A stretch of DNA of 64,000 nt, from contig NZ_FQYT01000009.1 of the NCBI RefSeq assembly GCF_900141895.1, positions 35,024 to 99,023 of the forward strand. Direction: 5' to 3'. This document shows positions 26,610-36,866 of the stretch, one piece after another; the first letter of the stretch is position 1; every line of letters starts with the position of its first letter. Both the position numbers and the translations under genes were made by a program. The notes beneath the pieces were generated by a model, which ran no database searches, was not told the DNA's origin, and was given only the letters and a program-made list of their open reading frames with translations. The stretch is from Parasporobacterium paucivorans DSM 15970. GTDB lineage: Bacteria; Bacillota; Clostridia; Lachnospirales; Lachnospiraceae.

Positions 26610-28340
26610 ATGGCTTTAGATGGAATTACTGTCAGCGCCCTGGTTCATGAACTGGACTCCACCCTTACGGGCGGCAGGATAACAAAAATATCCCAACCAG
26701 AAAAAGATGAGCTGCTGCTTACAATAAAAAATAATGCATCCCAATACAGACTTTTGATTTCTGCAGGAGCATCCCTGCCCCTAATGTATCTCACAGACAA
26801 AAACAAACAAAACCCCATGACAGCGCCAAACTTCTGCATGCTCCTCCGCAAGCATATCAACAACGCCAAAATCACAGGCATCACCCAGCCTGGGCTGGAG
26901 CGTGTAATAAATATCAGCCTGGAACATTTTGATGATTTGGGCGACAAAAGAAGAAAAACCCTCATCGTGGAATTAATGGGGAAACACAGCAACATCATTT
27001 TTTGCAATGAAGAAAACCGTATTGTCGACAGCATTAAACATATATCCTCCAATGTCAGTTCCGTCCGGGAAGTTCTTCCAGGCAGGGATTATTTTATCCC
27101 CAATACGGCTGATAAAATAAATCCATTGGAGATGACCGCAGAGAAGTTTGAAGAAATATCACAAAAGCCAATGGAAGCCTACAAGGCACTATATACCTCC
27201 ATGACGGGTTTAAGCCCAGTTGTGGCCCAGGAAATCTGCCACAGAGCATCCATTGAGCCTTTCAGGACAATAAATGAGCTTATGCCTGAAGAGAAAATGC
27301 GGCTGCTCGGCTCCATCACTTCCATGATGAAAGATGTGAAAAATAAAATCTTTGCTCCCTGCATATTCTACGAAAAAAAAATTCCTGTGGAGTTTTCTGC
27401 CATACCCCTGTCTGTTTACGAGGGACTTCCTGTAAAGCAGAGCGAAAGCATCAGTGAAATACTTGAAACATACTTCAGTGAAAAAGATGAAGTGACCCGT
27501 ATCCGTCAGAAAACTATCGAATTAAGGCAGATAATACAGAACACCCTCCAGAAGGATTATAAAAAATACGATCTTCAGCTTAAGCAATTGCAGGATACCG
27601 AAAAAAGAGATAAATTCAAGATTTACGGGGAGCTCATAACAGCTTATGGATATAACCTTAAGCCTGGTTCAGATAAACTCGTAACCGTAAATTATTATGA
27701 TGATGAAGAAATAGCCATACCCCTGGATCCAACAATGTCTCCCATTGAAAATGCCAAGAGGTATTTTGATAAATACGGAAAAATGAAACGGACAAATGAA
27801 GCCCTTGCAGAAATCATCAAGCAGACTTCAGATGAAATAACACACCTGGAATCAGTCAGCATGGCACTCGATATGGCCCAGGATGAAGGAGACATTTCCG
27901 AAATCAGGGAAGAGCTGGTTCAGAGTGGATATATCCGAAGGAGATCCGAAAAGAATAAAAGACGTACAGAGAGCAACCCGCTGCATTTCATTTCGTCAGA
28001 AGGCTATCATATTTATGTTGGAAAAAACAACCTGCAGAATGAATACATTACATTCAAGCTTGCCGGAGGAAATGACTGGTGGTTTCATGCGAAAGGAATA
28101 CCCGGCTCTCATGTTATTGTGAAGTCTGAAGGAAGGGAACTGCCCGATCTGGTATTTGAGGAAGCGGCCAGACTGGCAGCCTATTATTCAAAGGGAAGAA
28201 GTCTGGAAAAAGTTGAAGTCGATTACTCCCTGAAAAAGAATATACGTAAACCTGGCGGCTCAAAACCGGGGTTTGTAATTTACCACACAAACTTTTCCAT
28301 GATAATCGAGCCCGACATAACAGGTATCAGACAGGGGTAA
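26610..28340 (+). CDS. rqcH: ribosome quality control protein RqcH (NFACT family)
   Basis: RqcH binds stalled 50S-peptidyl-tRNA complexes and adds C-terminal alanine tails. The 576-residue protein has the NFACT-N domain (LDGITVSALVHELDSTL, then the IVELMGKHSNIIF motif), a central helical/coiled-coil region (about 290-440), and the NFACT-R domain with NDWWFHAKGIPGSHVI near residue 490. It was formerly called fibronectin-binding protein. It is convergent with recN and the ends overlap by 14 bases. Confidence 0.92.
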   Translation: MALDGITVSALVHELDSTLTGGRITKISQPEKDELLLTIKNNASQYRLLISAGASLPLMYLTDKNKQNPMTAPNFCMLLRKHINNAKITGITQPGLERVINISLEHFDDLGDKRRKTLIVELMGKHSNIIFCNEENRIVDSIKHISSNVSSVREVLPGRDYFIPNTADKINPLEMTAEKFEEISQKPMEAYKALYTSMTGLSPVVAQEICHRASIEPFRTINELMPEEKMRLLGSITSMMKDVKNKIFAPCIFYEKKIPVEFSAIPLSVYEGLPVKQSESISEILETYFSEKDEVTRIRQKTIELRQIIQNTLQKDYKKYDLQLKQLQDTEKRDKFKIYGELITAYGYNLKPGSDKLVTVNYYDDEEIAIPLDPTMSPIENAKRYFDKYGKMKRTNEALAEIIKQTSDEITHLESVSMALDMAQDEGDISEIREELVQSGYIRRRSEKNKRRTESNPLHFISSEGYHIYVGKNNLQNEYITFKLAGGNDWWFHAKGIPGSHVIVKSEGRELPDLVFEEAARLAAYYSKGRSLEKVEVDYSLKKNIRKPGGSKPGFVIYHTNFSMIIEPDITGIRQG

Positions 28341-30000
28341 ATGATTTCTTGAGCTTTTCAGCCTCATCGAGCATTTCAGATGCGTTATGTCTTACCGTAT
28401 CCGTAATATGGATTCCACCGAGGATTCTGGAAAGCTCATCAATGGACTCTTCTCTGTCCAGCCGGTTGACTTCAACAATTGTGGCACCCTCATTTACTCG
28501 TTTATCAATTCGAAAATGCAGGTCAGCCATAGATGCAATCTGCGGCAGATGTGTGATGCAAATAACCTGATGGTTTCTGGAAACGTGACTGAGCTTCCGG
28601 GCAACCTGCCCTGCGGTGCGTCCACTGATACCTGTGTCGATTTCATCAAATATCAGCGTGTTTATATTATCCTTCTGTGCCATGATGGTCTTGATCGCCA
28701 GCATGATCCTGGAAAGCTCACCGCCGGAAGCTACGTCCTTAAGGGGGCGTATTGGTTCCCCCGGATTTGTGGAAATCATAAATTCCACCCCATCTATCCC
28801 CTTTTGTGATGCCTCCGCTAATGGGACAAATTCGATTTCGAACCGCACATCATTGAAGTTCAGGTCCTCAAGAGATTTTCTTATTTCTTTTTCAAGTCTT
28901 TCTGCAGCTTCTTTACGGAGTACAGATAAGCTTATGGCAATTTCAGTGAGTTTGGCCATTTCTTTTTCAATCACATTTTCCAGACAGCTTTTTCTTGTTT
29001 CAAAATCCTTTAATACTTCAAGCCTGGAGGCCGCTTCTTCTCCGTAAGCCAGGATTTTGGAGATAGATTTCCCATACTTGCTTTTCATTTTGTTGATCAG
29101 ATTCAGCCTGTTCTCAACTTCATAGACCGCCTGCTCATCATAAGAGAATTCGCCCATATATAAATTTATGCCTCTCATGAAATCACTGAAAATGCTTTCC
29201 AGCTCAAGAAGCTGATCATAGTGCTCCTGCAGACGTTCGTCATAGTTTGAGATATTCTTCAGGCTTTTCACTGCCTCTCCCATTTCATCTCCAATATTCA
29301 GAGATTCCACAGAAGACAGAACTTCCATAATTTTCATGCCGTTGGAAAGTTTCTTATATTCCGATTCCAGACTTTCATCCTCATCTATAATCAGATGGGC
29401 ATTATCTATTTCGTTCAACTCATACTCATACAATGACATTTCCCTAAGCCGCTGTTCTTCGTCCAGGTTATAACCTTCCAGCTCCTGCTTAAGCCTTCGG
29501 ATTTCCCGGTATTTGTCAGACACCTGGCCTGCGAGATCTGCGATTTCTGTCCCCCCGTACGTATCAAGGATTTCTATGTGTCTGGATTTGTTCAGCAGAG
29601 ACTGATGATCATGCTGACCGTGGATGTCGACGAGATCAGAAGTAATCTGTCTCAGTTTTGATAATGTGACCGTAACTCCGTTTACCTTGGAGATACTGTG
29701 TCCATTGGTGATTTTTCTCGAAATGATGATTTGTCCGTTCTCGAACGAAATATCCTCTTTCTGAAGACAATGTCTTACATGAGGATCCTCAGTTTGAAAT
29801 ACAAGTTCTACAAGAGCATGATCGGCTCCCGTACGTATCAGGTCACTGGAAACCTTACCTCCCAGCGCGGCATTGATGGAACCAAGGATAATGGACTTAC
29901 CGGCACCCGTCTCACCGGTCAGAATGTTCAGTCCCTCTCCGAAGCTGATATCAATATCCCTTATAAGTGCAAGATTTTTAACATGCAAATTCACTAACAT
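28327..30000 (-). CDS. recN: DNA repair protein RecN
   Basis: RecN is an SMC-like ATPase that acts early in double-strand break repair. The 557-residue protein has Walker A GETGAGKSI near residue 32, two coiled-coil arms with the HGQHDHQSLL segment, the ABC signature ASGGELSRIMLAIK and Walker B TLIFDEIDTGISG near residue 460. It follows argR by 23 bases at the end of the nusB-to-recN string. Confidence 0.96.
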   Translation of the reverse strand: MLVNLHVKNLALIRDIDISFGEGLNILTGETGAGKSIILGSINAALGGKVSSDLIRTGADHALVELVFQTEDPHVRHCLQKEDISFENGQIIISRKITNGHSISKVNGVTVTLSKLRQITSDLVDIHGQHDHQSLLNKSRHIEILDTYGGTEIADLAGQVSDKYREIRRLKQELEGYNLDEEQRLREMSLYEYELNEIDNAHLIIDEDESLESEYKKLSNGMKIMEVLSSVESLNIGDEMGEAVKSLKNISNYDERLQEHYDQLLELESIFSDFMRGINLYMGEFSYDEQAVYEVENRLNLINKMKSKYGKSISKILAYGEEAASRLEVLKDFETRKSCLENVIEKEMAKLTEIAISLSVLRKEAAERLEKEIRKSLEDLNFNDVRFEIEFVPLAEASQKGIDGVEFMISTNPGEPIRPLKDVASGGELSRIMLAIKTIMAQKDNINTLIFDEIDTGISGRTAGQVARKLSHVSRNHQVICITHLPQIASMADLHFRIDKRVNEGATIVEVNRLDREESIDELSRILGGIHITDTVRHNASEMLDEAEKLKKSFTPV

Positions 30001-30023
30001 TGATTATGCAGTCCTCCTTCACA

Positions 30024-30488
30024 TTATTTGGCTGTATGGATTTCTAAAATATTGTTTATCTTTCCTGTCAGCTTGAATGTATCTTCCACCGAACGAACGG
30101 CACACATTATGGTATCGTCCCCTGCTATACAACCTACAATTTCATTGAAATTCAGTTCATCCAGCGCAGCCGCTACCGCCATAGCCATGCCGGATACAGT
30201 TTTTATCACCAGAATATTTTGTGCCATTTCCATGCCCGTAAATCCGTCACTTAAGACCCGAAGGTACTTTTCATTCATATCGGCCGGTTTTGTATGGAGC
30301 ATGACATATTTCTGTTTTCCATCCCTGGCTGCGACTTTCGTGAGCTGGAGTTCACGAATGTCCCTGGAAATGGTAGCCTGGGTAACATTATAGCCAGATT
30401 CAATAAGCATCCTGGCCAGTTCCTCCTGGGTTTCAATATCATGGATATTGATAAGTTCGATTATTTTCCGGTGTCTGGTGATTTTCAT
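30024..30488 (-). CDS. argR: arginine repressor
   Basis: ArgR is an arginine-sensing hexameric repressor. The 154-residue product has an N-terminal winged helix (TQEELARMLIESGYNVTQATISRDIRELQ region, with the SRDI hallmark) and a C-terminal arginine-binding domain with the GCIAGDDTI motif. It starts inside the nadK stop (TAATG, one base shared). No arginine genes are in the window, so its targets are elsewhere. Confidence 0.94.
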   Translation of the reverse strand: MKITRHRKIIELINIHDIETQEELARMLIESGYNVTQATISRDIRELQLTKVAARDGKQKYVMLHTKPADMNEKYLRVLSDGFTGMEMAQNILVIKTVSGMAMAVAAALDELNFNEIVGCIAGDDTIMCAVRSVEDTFKLTGKINNILEIHTAK

Positions 30489-31345
30489 TATCTCATCTTC
30501 TTTCCTAATAATTCTAAAAAGCTCATCTTATTAAGCTTAATAATCTTCGCGGATAAGTCTGCTTTCGTAATGATTACCCTGTCGCTGTCCTCCAGTATCA
30601 CGTCGTTTTCTCCATCAAATACCAGTATTCTGCGGTTCTGCTTCAAATTCTTGTCCTGCATTATCTCGATTTCGATGGTCACATCCTCGGAAAATACGAT
30701 GCTTCTTGAGTTAAGGGTGTGCGCACATATCGGTGTTACGACGATAATACTCGATGTAGGCTGGGCAATGGGGCCTCCTGCCGATAGATTGTATCCGGTC
30801 GTTCCGGTGGGGGTGGATACAATGATTCCATCTGCGTTATACTGATTCAGAAGCTGGCCATTTACATATATCTTGTATCCGATTATACGGAGCGATCCGC
30901 AGCGGTTGATGACGATATCATTTAATGCAATATTTTCTGCAATGACACTATCGTTTCGGAGTATTTTCCCCTCAAGCATCATTCTCTGCTCAATATGATA
31001 TTCATCTTTAAGCAGTCGATCCAGGGATTCACCGATATTGTTCTTCTCTACTTCCGCCAGATATCCCAGATTCCCGAAATTGATTCCGAGTACGGGAATT
31101 CCTTTCGCAGCCATTTCCTTGGCGGCATGGATGAGGGTCCCGTCCCCTCCAATCACCAGAATGCATTGGATTTTTTCAGGAACCTCATCCGGATTGATGA
31201 AATCATAATTCTGGTGCTCCTGTGCTGTCTTGAAAACGCTTTTAGTACAAGAGGCCCCTCTGTCTTTTAAATATTTTTCAATCTGGTCGGTTATTTTGAA
31301 TTCAGGATCTTTGATAGGATTGGTGACCACAAAAAAACTATTCAT
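30488..31345 (-). CDS. nadK: NAD kinase
   Basis: NadK phosphorylates NAD to NADP. The 285-residue product has GGDGTLIHAAK near residue 60, the NADGIIVSTPTGTTGYNLSAGGP region near residue 145 and a compact beta domain. ATG at 31345 (MNSFFVVTNP) matches the family better than the frame start at 31375; it overlaps the tlyA end by 8 bases. Confidence 0.94.
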   Translation of the reverse strand: MNSFFVVTNPIKDPEFKITDQIEKYLKDRGASCTKSVFKTAQEHQNYDFINPDEVPEKIQCILVIGGDGTLIHAAKEMAAKGIPVLGINFGNLGYLAEVEKNNIGESLDRLLKDEYHIEQRMMLEGKILRNDSVIAENIALNDIVINRCGSLRIIGYKIYVNGQLLNQYNADGIIVSTPTGTTGYNLSAGGPIAQPTSSIIVVTPICAHTLNSRSIVFSEDVTIEIEIMQDKNLKQNRRILVFDGENDVILEDSDRVIITKADLSAKIIKLNKMSFLELLGKKMR

Positions 31346-32162
31346 TATCTGTCCTCTGTTTGTCCAGTTCATCATGAGCCCGTAATACGGTCGAGGTCAT
31401 GTCAGCCTCTGAAAAAACAAGCCCTTCCTCTTGTGTTTTTTCGATATACATCAGATACTCAATATTTCCCTGGGGTCCCTTGATAGGTGAATATTCAAGA
31501 CCCAGGATGTTAAAGCTATTTGCTTTTGTAAAGGCAAAAACCTTTTCGATTACTTCCAAATGCGTTTCCTTATCCCGTACAACGCCCTTTTTTCCTACTT
31601 TATCCCTGCCTGCCTCAAACTGGGGCTTGATCAGGCATACCATTTTGGCACCCGGCACGAGCAGTTCTCTGACAGCGGGCAGGATTTTATCAAGCGAGAT
31701 AAAGGATACATCTACCGATGCAAATTCAATCATATCTGCCACATCGTTTTTGGTTATATAGCGGACATTGAATTTCTCCATTGTCACAACTTTTTCGTCA
31801 TTTCGCAGTTTCCATGCCAGCTGGCCGTGTCCCACATCCACCGCATACACTTTTTTGGCACCGTTTTGCAGCATGCAGTCCGTAAACCCACCGGTAGATG
31901 CTCCGATGTCCATGCAGACCAGCCCCTCTACGTTGACATGGAAGGTTTCCAGCGCCTTCTCCAGCTTAAGTCCGCCCCGGCTGACGTATCGGAGGGTATT
32001 TCCTCTGAGTTCGATTTCCGCTTCCGTATCTACGGAGGTTCCCGATTTATCTTCCCTCTGACCATTAACAAATACTTCCCGGGACATAATCACTGCCCTG
32101 GCATTTTGTCTGGTAGCCACGAGACCTTTTTGTACGAGTAAAACATCTAATCGTTCTTTCAT
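31338..32162 (-). CDS. tlyA: TlyA family RNA 2'-O-methyltransferase
   Basis: The 274-residue protein pairs an N-terminal S4 RNA-binding domain (RLDVLLVQKGLVATRQNA) with an FtsJ-like methyltransferase domain containing the SAM motif DIGASTGGFTDCML. TlyA methylates 16S and 23S rRNA cytidines in mycobacteria; the Clostridia orthologue always lies between dxs and nadK. It overlaps the dxs end by 4 bases. Confidence 0.92.
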   Translation of the reverse strand: MKERLDVLLVQKGLVATRQNARAVIMSREVFVNGQREDKSGTSVDTEAEIELRGNTLRYVSRGGLKLEKALETFHVNVEGLVCMDIGASTGGFTDCMLQNGAKKVYAVDVGHGQLAWKLRNDEKVVTMEKFNVRYITKNDVADMIEFASVDVSFISLDKILPAVRELLVPGAKMVCLIKPQFEAGRDKVGKKGVVRDKETHLEVIEKVFAFTKANSFNILGLEYSPIKGPQGNIEYLMYIEKTQEEGLVFSEADMTSTVLRAHDELDKQRTDNE

Positions 32163-34042
32163 ATTATATCATTCCCGTTTTCAATTCCGATTTTTATTTC
32201 GATTTTTTTCACAATTGAGGCAGCATCAATATTTCCAGCCTTTTTTAATGTGTCCACATTTCCATGTTCGATATACCCGTTGGGAAGGGCTATATTTATG
32301 ACTTCCATATCTAATCCCACAGAAGCAGCATACCCTAAAACGCTTTGTCCGAAGCCGCCGTTAAGAACGTTTTCTTCCATGGTTATCAGGTAATCATGGT
32401 CCTTTGAGAGCTCCATAATGGCAGCCTCATCGAAAGGTTTGATAAACCTTGCATTCACCAGAGAAACGTAAAGTCCCTTTTTCTTAAGTATTTCACGTAC
32501 TTCAATGGCAGTTTCCACCATGGATCCCACGGCAAGGATAGCGATTCCTCTTTCTTTATAAATGACTTCACATTTACCGAATTCAATGGGCAGCCGGTAT
32601 TCTTTAAGTCCGTCGAAAGCTTCTCCTCTTGGGTATCTGATTGCCAAGGGAGCATTAAACTCAGATGCAAACTGAATAGACGCTGCCAGTTCATACTTAT
32701 TCTTAGGTGCCATGATGTTCAGGTTTGGAATCAGATTCATATAGGAAATATCGAAGACTCCATGATGGGTTTCTCCGTCGCTCCCTACAAGCCCTGCTCT
32801 GTCCACCGCAAATATTACAGGCAGATTCTGGATGCAGACATCATGAATAATCTGATCAAAGCCTCTTTGGAGAAAAGATGAATATATAGCCACAAAAGGC
32901 TTCAAACCGGTTGATGCAAGCCCGGCCGCAAAGGTGACAGCATGGCCTTCTGCAATTCCCACATCGAAAAAACGTTCCGGGAAGCTTTCTTTAAATCTTT
33001 TCAGACCGGTTCCATCCGGCATGGCCGCTGTGATGGCCACAATTTTTTTATTCTTCTCCGCTTCTTTTACAAGCGCAAGGGAAAATACATCCGTATAATC
33101 GGGTTTCTCTTTCTTTTTCTTAAGCTTGCCTGTCTCTTTGTCAAAAGGACCGACCCCATGAAAAACATCCGGATGCCTCTCGGCCGGAAGGTACCCCTTC
33201 CCTTTTTTGGTCAGTACATGAATCAATACAGGCTGGTTGAGCTTTTTTGCCTCTTTCATGATACTGATGAGCTGATTCACATTATGTCCGTCAACGGGGC
33301 CAAGATACGTAATTCCCATATCTTCAAAAAACATGCCCGGAATCAGAAGCTGTTTGAGGGAGCTTTTAGTTTTCTTGAGCTGCCGGACAAGACTCTCCCC
33401 AACCATAGGCACCCGGTTCAGCGTATTTTCTATTTCATCCTTGAAATCATTGTAGGATTTGTCTACCCTCAATTTATCCAGATAGCGGGATATTCCACCG
33501 ACATTTTCAGAAATGGACATGTTGTTATCATTAAGGATTATTATGAAATTCCGTTTAAGCTGTGCTGCATTATTCAATGCCTCATAGGCCATTCCTCCGG
33601 TTAACGCTCCGTCCCCGATTACCGAAATGACCATTCCATCCTTATTAAGTATTTCATTCCCACGTACGATGCCAAGACCCGCTGAGATGGATGTAGAGCT
33701 GTGGCCGGTATCAAAGCTGTCGCATTCACTTTCCCTTCTTTTCGGGAATCCACTCATTCCGCCGTAGCAGCGCAGAGTTTCAAAATCGTCCCTCCGGCCG
33801 GTTAATAGCTTGTGGGTATAGGACTGGTGACCGACATCCCAGACAATTTTATCCTTGGGCAGGTCGAATACAATGTGCATTGCCATTGTCAGCTCTACAA
33901 CCCCCAGATTGGACGCAAGATGTCCGCCCGTCCTGGAGATTTTATCAATCAGAAATTCCCTGATTTCCGCAGCAAGCGAATCATAGTCCTCTCTGGGTAT
34001 TCTTTTAATATCATTTTCCATGTTTATTTTCTTAAGTATCAC
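32159..34042 (-). CDS. dxs: 1-deoxy-D-xylulose-5-phosphate synthase
   Basis: DXS condenses pyruvate and glyceraldehyde-3-phosphate, the first MEP-pathway step. The 627-residue TPP enzyme has GHQSYTHKLLTGR near residue 75, the TPP motif VIGDGALTGGMAYEALN near residue 140, and the transketolase-type FAVDRAGLVGSDGETHHG segment near residue 420. A GTG at 34042 with AAGGA upstream gives the start; an ATG 7 codons later is an alternative. It is in the ispA-dxs-tlyA order. Confidence 0.96.
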   Translation of the reverse strand: MILKKINMENDIKRIPREDYDSLAAEIREFLIDKISRTGGHLASNLGVVELTMAMHIVFDLPKDKIVWDVGHQSYTHKLLTGRRDDFETLRCYGGMSGFPKRRESECDSFDTGHSSTSISAGLGIVRGNEILNKDGMVISVIGDGALTGGMAYEALNNAAQLKRNFIIILNDNNMSISENVGGISRYLDKLRVDKSYNDFKDEIENTLNRVPMVGESLVRQLKKTKSSLKQLLIPGMFFEDMGITYLGPVDGHNVNQLISIMKEAKKLNQPVLIHVLTKKGKGYLPAERHPDVFHGVGPFDKETGKLKKKKEKPDYTDVFSLALVKEAEKNKKIVAITAAMPDGTGLKRFKESFPERFFDVGIAEGHAVTFAAGLASTGLKPFVAIYSSFLQRGFDQIIHDVCIQNLPVIFAVDRAGLVGSDGETHHGVFDISYMNLIPNLNIMAPKNKYELAASIQFASEFNAPLAIRYPRGEAFDGLKEYRLPIEFGKCEVIYKERGIAILAVGSMVETAIEVREILKKKGLYVSLVNARFIKPFDEAAIMELSKDHDYLITMEENVLNGGFGQSVLGYAASVGLDMEVINIALPNGYIEHGNVDTLKKAGNIDAASIVKKIEIKIGIENGNDII

Positions 34043-34054
34043 AGTTATTCCTTC

Positions 34055-34945
34055 TTACTTATTTCTTATGGTGAGATAACGTATCAGTTCAATGAGAAAA
34101 TCATTCTTCCTATCCATGGAATTCAATTTGTCTATGGCGGAGGACGAAAGACTACGAACCTCCGACTCTGATTCATTTAATCCATTCAGTGTAACAAAGG
34201 TAGTCTTCTTGTTTTTTTCATCACTTAAAACAGGTTTCCCTATTTCTTCCATAGTCCCCGTGAGATCCAGAATGTCGTCACGGATCTGAAAAGCCCTTCC
34301 GATTTCTGAAGCTGTTTCTTCCATCAGAGAGATTGTTTGATCATCTGAGTCTGCCAGTACTGCCCCTATCATCATGGATGCCTCAATCAAGGCACCGGTC
34401 TTCAAAGAATAGATGAAATCCAGCTTTCTTGTATCCAAAGGCAGTCCTGTATTTACTACATCTGCCGTCTGGCCACCAATCATCCCAAACACACCGGATT
34501 TTCTGGCCAAAATGGCTGCTGCCCTGGCCATTTTCTTTGAGTCTTCTGACTCTATAATCTGTTGAAGTATAATTTCGAAGGCATAATTTAAAAGGGCATC
34601 CCCCGCAAGGATTCCGACAGCTTCCCCATACACGACATGCGTAGTTTTTCTGCCTCTTCTGTATTCATCATCGTCCATGGCAGGCAAGTCGTCGTGAATC
34701 AGGGAATAGGTGTGAATCAGCTCCATGGCCGCCATAAAAGGCTCTGTTATGGAGCAATCCCTACCACCGCAAAGCAGATACGTTTCATGAATCAGGATAG
34801 GACGAATCCTCTTTCCGCCTCCAAGTACACTATAACGCATGGCTTCCTGCACAATCTGCTGGTATCCCGCGGCAGGAGGCAGGAAGCTGTTCAACACTTC
34901 GTCGATATGTGCTATCCGTGTTTTTAGTTCTACATTAAAATTCAT
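34055..34945 (-). CDS. ispA: polyprenyl (farnesyl) diphosphate synthase
   Basis: This 296-residue all-helical prenyltransferase makes short-chain allylic diphosphates from IPP and DMAPP. The first Asp-rich motif is in LIHDDLPAMDDDEYRRGRKT near residue 83, and the second in FQIRDDILDLTG near residue 225. The G/S-rich chain-length region and length fit FPP/GPP synthase. It starts 11 bases inside the end of xseB. Confidence 0.94.
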   Translation of the reverse strand: MNFNVELKTRIAHIDEVLNSFLPPAAGYQQIVQEAMRYSVLGGGKRIRPILIHETYLLCGGRDCSITEPFMAAMELIHTYSLIHDDLPAMDDDEYRRGRKTTHVVYGEAVGILAGDALLNYAFEIILQQIIESEDSKKMARAAAILARKSGVFGMIGGQTADVVNTGLPLDTRKLDFIYSLKTGALIEASMMIGAVLADSDDQTISLMEETASEIGRAFQIRDDILDLTGTMEEIGKPVLSDEKNKKTTFVTLNGLNESESEVRSLSSSAIDKLNSMDRKNDFLIELIRYLTIRNK

Positions 34946-35162
34946 GATCTTCCTGTATGCTTCCTTCGTTAAGTATTGTTACTTCCTTTTCAACTTTATC
35001 TATCTTCTCATTGCATGATTGAATCAGCTTAACGCCCTCCCTATATAAGGAAAAAGACTCATCCAGGGGAATGTCCGGCTGATCCATTTTAATGATTATT
35101 TCATTAATCTGGCTGAGCATTTCTTCCAATGAAATATCAGGTTCTTTCTTAGCTTTTGGCAT
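34935..35162 (-). CDS. xseB: exodeoxyribonuclease VII small subunit
   Basis: The 75-residue protein has the XseB helical hairpin with the LDESFSLYREGVKLIQSCNEK motif region. ATG at 35162 has GAGG 8 bases upstream; a GTG at 35171 is also in frame. It overlaps both xseA and ispA, the usual tight packing. Confidence 0.9.
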   Translation of the reverse strand: MPKAKKEPDISLEEMLSQINEIIIKMDQPDIPLDESFSLYREGVKLIQSCNEKIDKVEKEVTILNEGSIQEDHEF

Positions 35163-36369
35163 ACTCTTCACCTCGTTTGGTTATATTGGTAACCTTGGAC
35201 GTAATCTGACCGTCCTGAAGTTCTATTATTACAAGGTCGTCCGTATTGATGTTTTCCACACTCTTAATGGCTTTCCCGGATTCATCCGTGACGAACGCAT
35301 ATCCTTTATTCAATCTGGCTAACGGCGAAAGACCATTGAGTTTTTCTGCCGAAATAGCAATTTCATGGCGGGTTTCCCTGATTCTGCGGGATATTCTTTC
35401 GGCCAATTTTGTTTCTAAATCTGCAGTATACTGTTTCTTCTGGTAAATCTGGTTCACTGGACTCAAATATTTCATCCTGACCCCGGCATTATCCAGCCTT
35501 TCTCTGGTCCGGTCCAGTTTATCCCTTAACAGCTTGTACATTGTATATCCGGCATCCGAAAGATTCTTCTCAAGCCCGTAATAATCAAATACTGCCAGTT
35601 CACATGCTGCAGACGGTGTTGGTGCTCTCATGTCTGCGACGTAATCGGCAATGGTCGTGTCTGTTTCGTGTCCAACACCAGAGATTACCGGTGTTTGGCA
35701 GTTAAAGATGGCACGGGCAACGATTTCCTCGTTAAAGGCCCATAAGTCTTCAATGGAGCCGCCGCCTCTGCCAATTATGATTGTGTCCAGTCCCACTCTG
35801 TCCAGGGTTTCTATGCCTTTAACAATCGAAGCACCAGCCCCTTCACCCTGAACTTTTGCCGGATAAAGATATAATTTCACGTATGGATTTCTTCTTTTGG
35901 CGACATTTATGATATCCTGAATGGCTGCTCCGGTTTTAGCCGTAACTATACCTACTTTAAGGGCGTATGCCGGGATAGGTTTTTTGTACTCCTCAGAAAA
36001 CATTCCCATTTCACCCAGACGGGTTTTCAATTCCTCATACTGCTGATATAAAATGCCGGCGCCGTCCAGCAGGATTTGTTTTGCGTATAGCTGGTATTTT
36101 CCATCTCTCTCATACACATTTATACCGCCCAAGGCGATGACCGTTTGTCCATCTTCCAGTCTGAAGCTTAGTCCTGAACGGTTTCCGGCAAACATTACGG
36201 CTGCAATTACTGATGATTTATCCTTCAGTGTAAAATAGATATGACCTGATGAGTGATATTTGCAGTTTGAAACTTCACCCTTGATATATATGTTGGAAAG
36301 AGCATAGTCCTGGGTGAAAATCCTTTTTATATATGAATTGACCTGTGATACAGTATATACATTATTCAT
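35149..36369 (-). CDS. xseA: exodeoxyribonuclease VII large subunit
   Basis: XseA is the catalytic subunit of ExoVII, a single-strand-specific nuclease. The 406-residue protein has the N-terminal OB domain (IKGEVSNCKYHSSGHIYF), the catalytic block (GGGSIEDLWAFNEE and PVISGVGHETDTTIADYVAD), and a C-terminal coiled coil. It begins 9 bases after nusB. Confidence 0.95.
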   Translation of the reverse strand: MNNVYTVSQVNSYIKRIFTQDYALSNIYIKGEVSNCKYHSSGHIYFTLKDKSSVIAAVMFAGNRSGLSFRLEDGQTVIALGGINVYERDGKYQLYAKQILLDGAGILYQQYEELKTRLGEMGMFSEEYKKPIPAYALKVGIVTAKTGAAIQDIINVAKRRNPYVKLYLYPAKVQGEGAGASIVKGIETLDRVGLDTIIIGRGGGSIEDLWAFNEEIVARAIFNCQTPVISGVGHETDTTIADYVADMRAPTPSAACELAVFDYYGLEKNLSDAGYTMYKLLRDKLDRTRERLDNAGVRMKYLSPVNQIYQKKQYTADLETKLAERISRRIRETRHEIAISAEKLNGLSPLARLNKGYAFVTDESGKAIKSVENINTDDLVIIELQDGQITSKVTNITKRGEEYAKS

Positions 36370-36378
36370 ACCTGTCCT

Positions 36379-36774
36379 CTAAACCAATTTTGCAAGAATC
36401 CCATTAACAAAAGAAGGCGAGTCATCCGTACCATATTTTTTGGCAATTTCTACCGCCTCGTTTATTGCCACGTTCACAGGGATGGTATCATCGTGCTTCA
36501 TTTCAAAATACGCGAGCCGTAAAATTGAAAGATCAGTCCCGGTTATTCTATCCAGTTTCCATCCTTCCGACACCCCGGCAATAACTTTATCGATATCGTC
36601 AAGCATTCCTGTCACGGCTGTGACTTTTTCAGAAATATACTTTCTATCTTCATTTTTGATATTTTCCATATCTTCAAAATACAAATCAATCTGCTCCTTC
36701 AGTTCCTCTCTATCATGGAACTGTGTAATAAAAAGCAGCTTAAAAATATTTTCTCGTAATTCTCTTCTTTGCAT
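36379..36774 (-). CDS. nusB: transcription antitermination factor NusB
   Basis: The 131-residue helical protein has the NusB pattern: RRELRENIFKLLF start, YFEMKHDDTIPVNVAINEAVEIAKKYG and the SPSFVNGILAKL end. NusB with NusE promotes antitermination on rRNA operons. It heads the string nusB-xseA-xseB-ispA-dxs-tlyA-nadK-argR-recN, and a terminator lies just upstream. Confidence 0.95.
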   Translation of the reverse strand: MQRRELRENIFKLLFITQFHDREELKEQIDLYFEDMENIKNEDRKYISEKVTAVTGMLDDIDKVIAGVSEGWKLDRITGTDLSILRLAYFEMKHDDTIPVNVAINEAVEIAKKYGTDDSPSFVNGILAKLV

Positions 36775-36800
36775 TGAAATCCTCCGTTACAACTGTTTAT

Positions 36801-36830
36801 TAAAAAAGGGTGTCCACTTTATTGACACCC
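36801..36830 (-). terminator. rho-independent terminator between the Asp23 gene and nusB
   Basis: A 7-bp stem GGGTGTC/GACACCC with a 9-base loop, followed on the minus strand by TTTTTTA. It ends the Asp23 transcript 37 bases past its stop. Confidence 0.85.
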
Positions 36831-36866
36831 CTGATTATGCTATATTTATCTCCTGACAGAAAACAT

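Noticed and set aside
28349..29047. Long plus-strand frames opposite recN and similar frames opposite other genes.
   Set aside because: They are antisense shadows without ribosome sites or recognisable domains.
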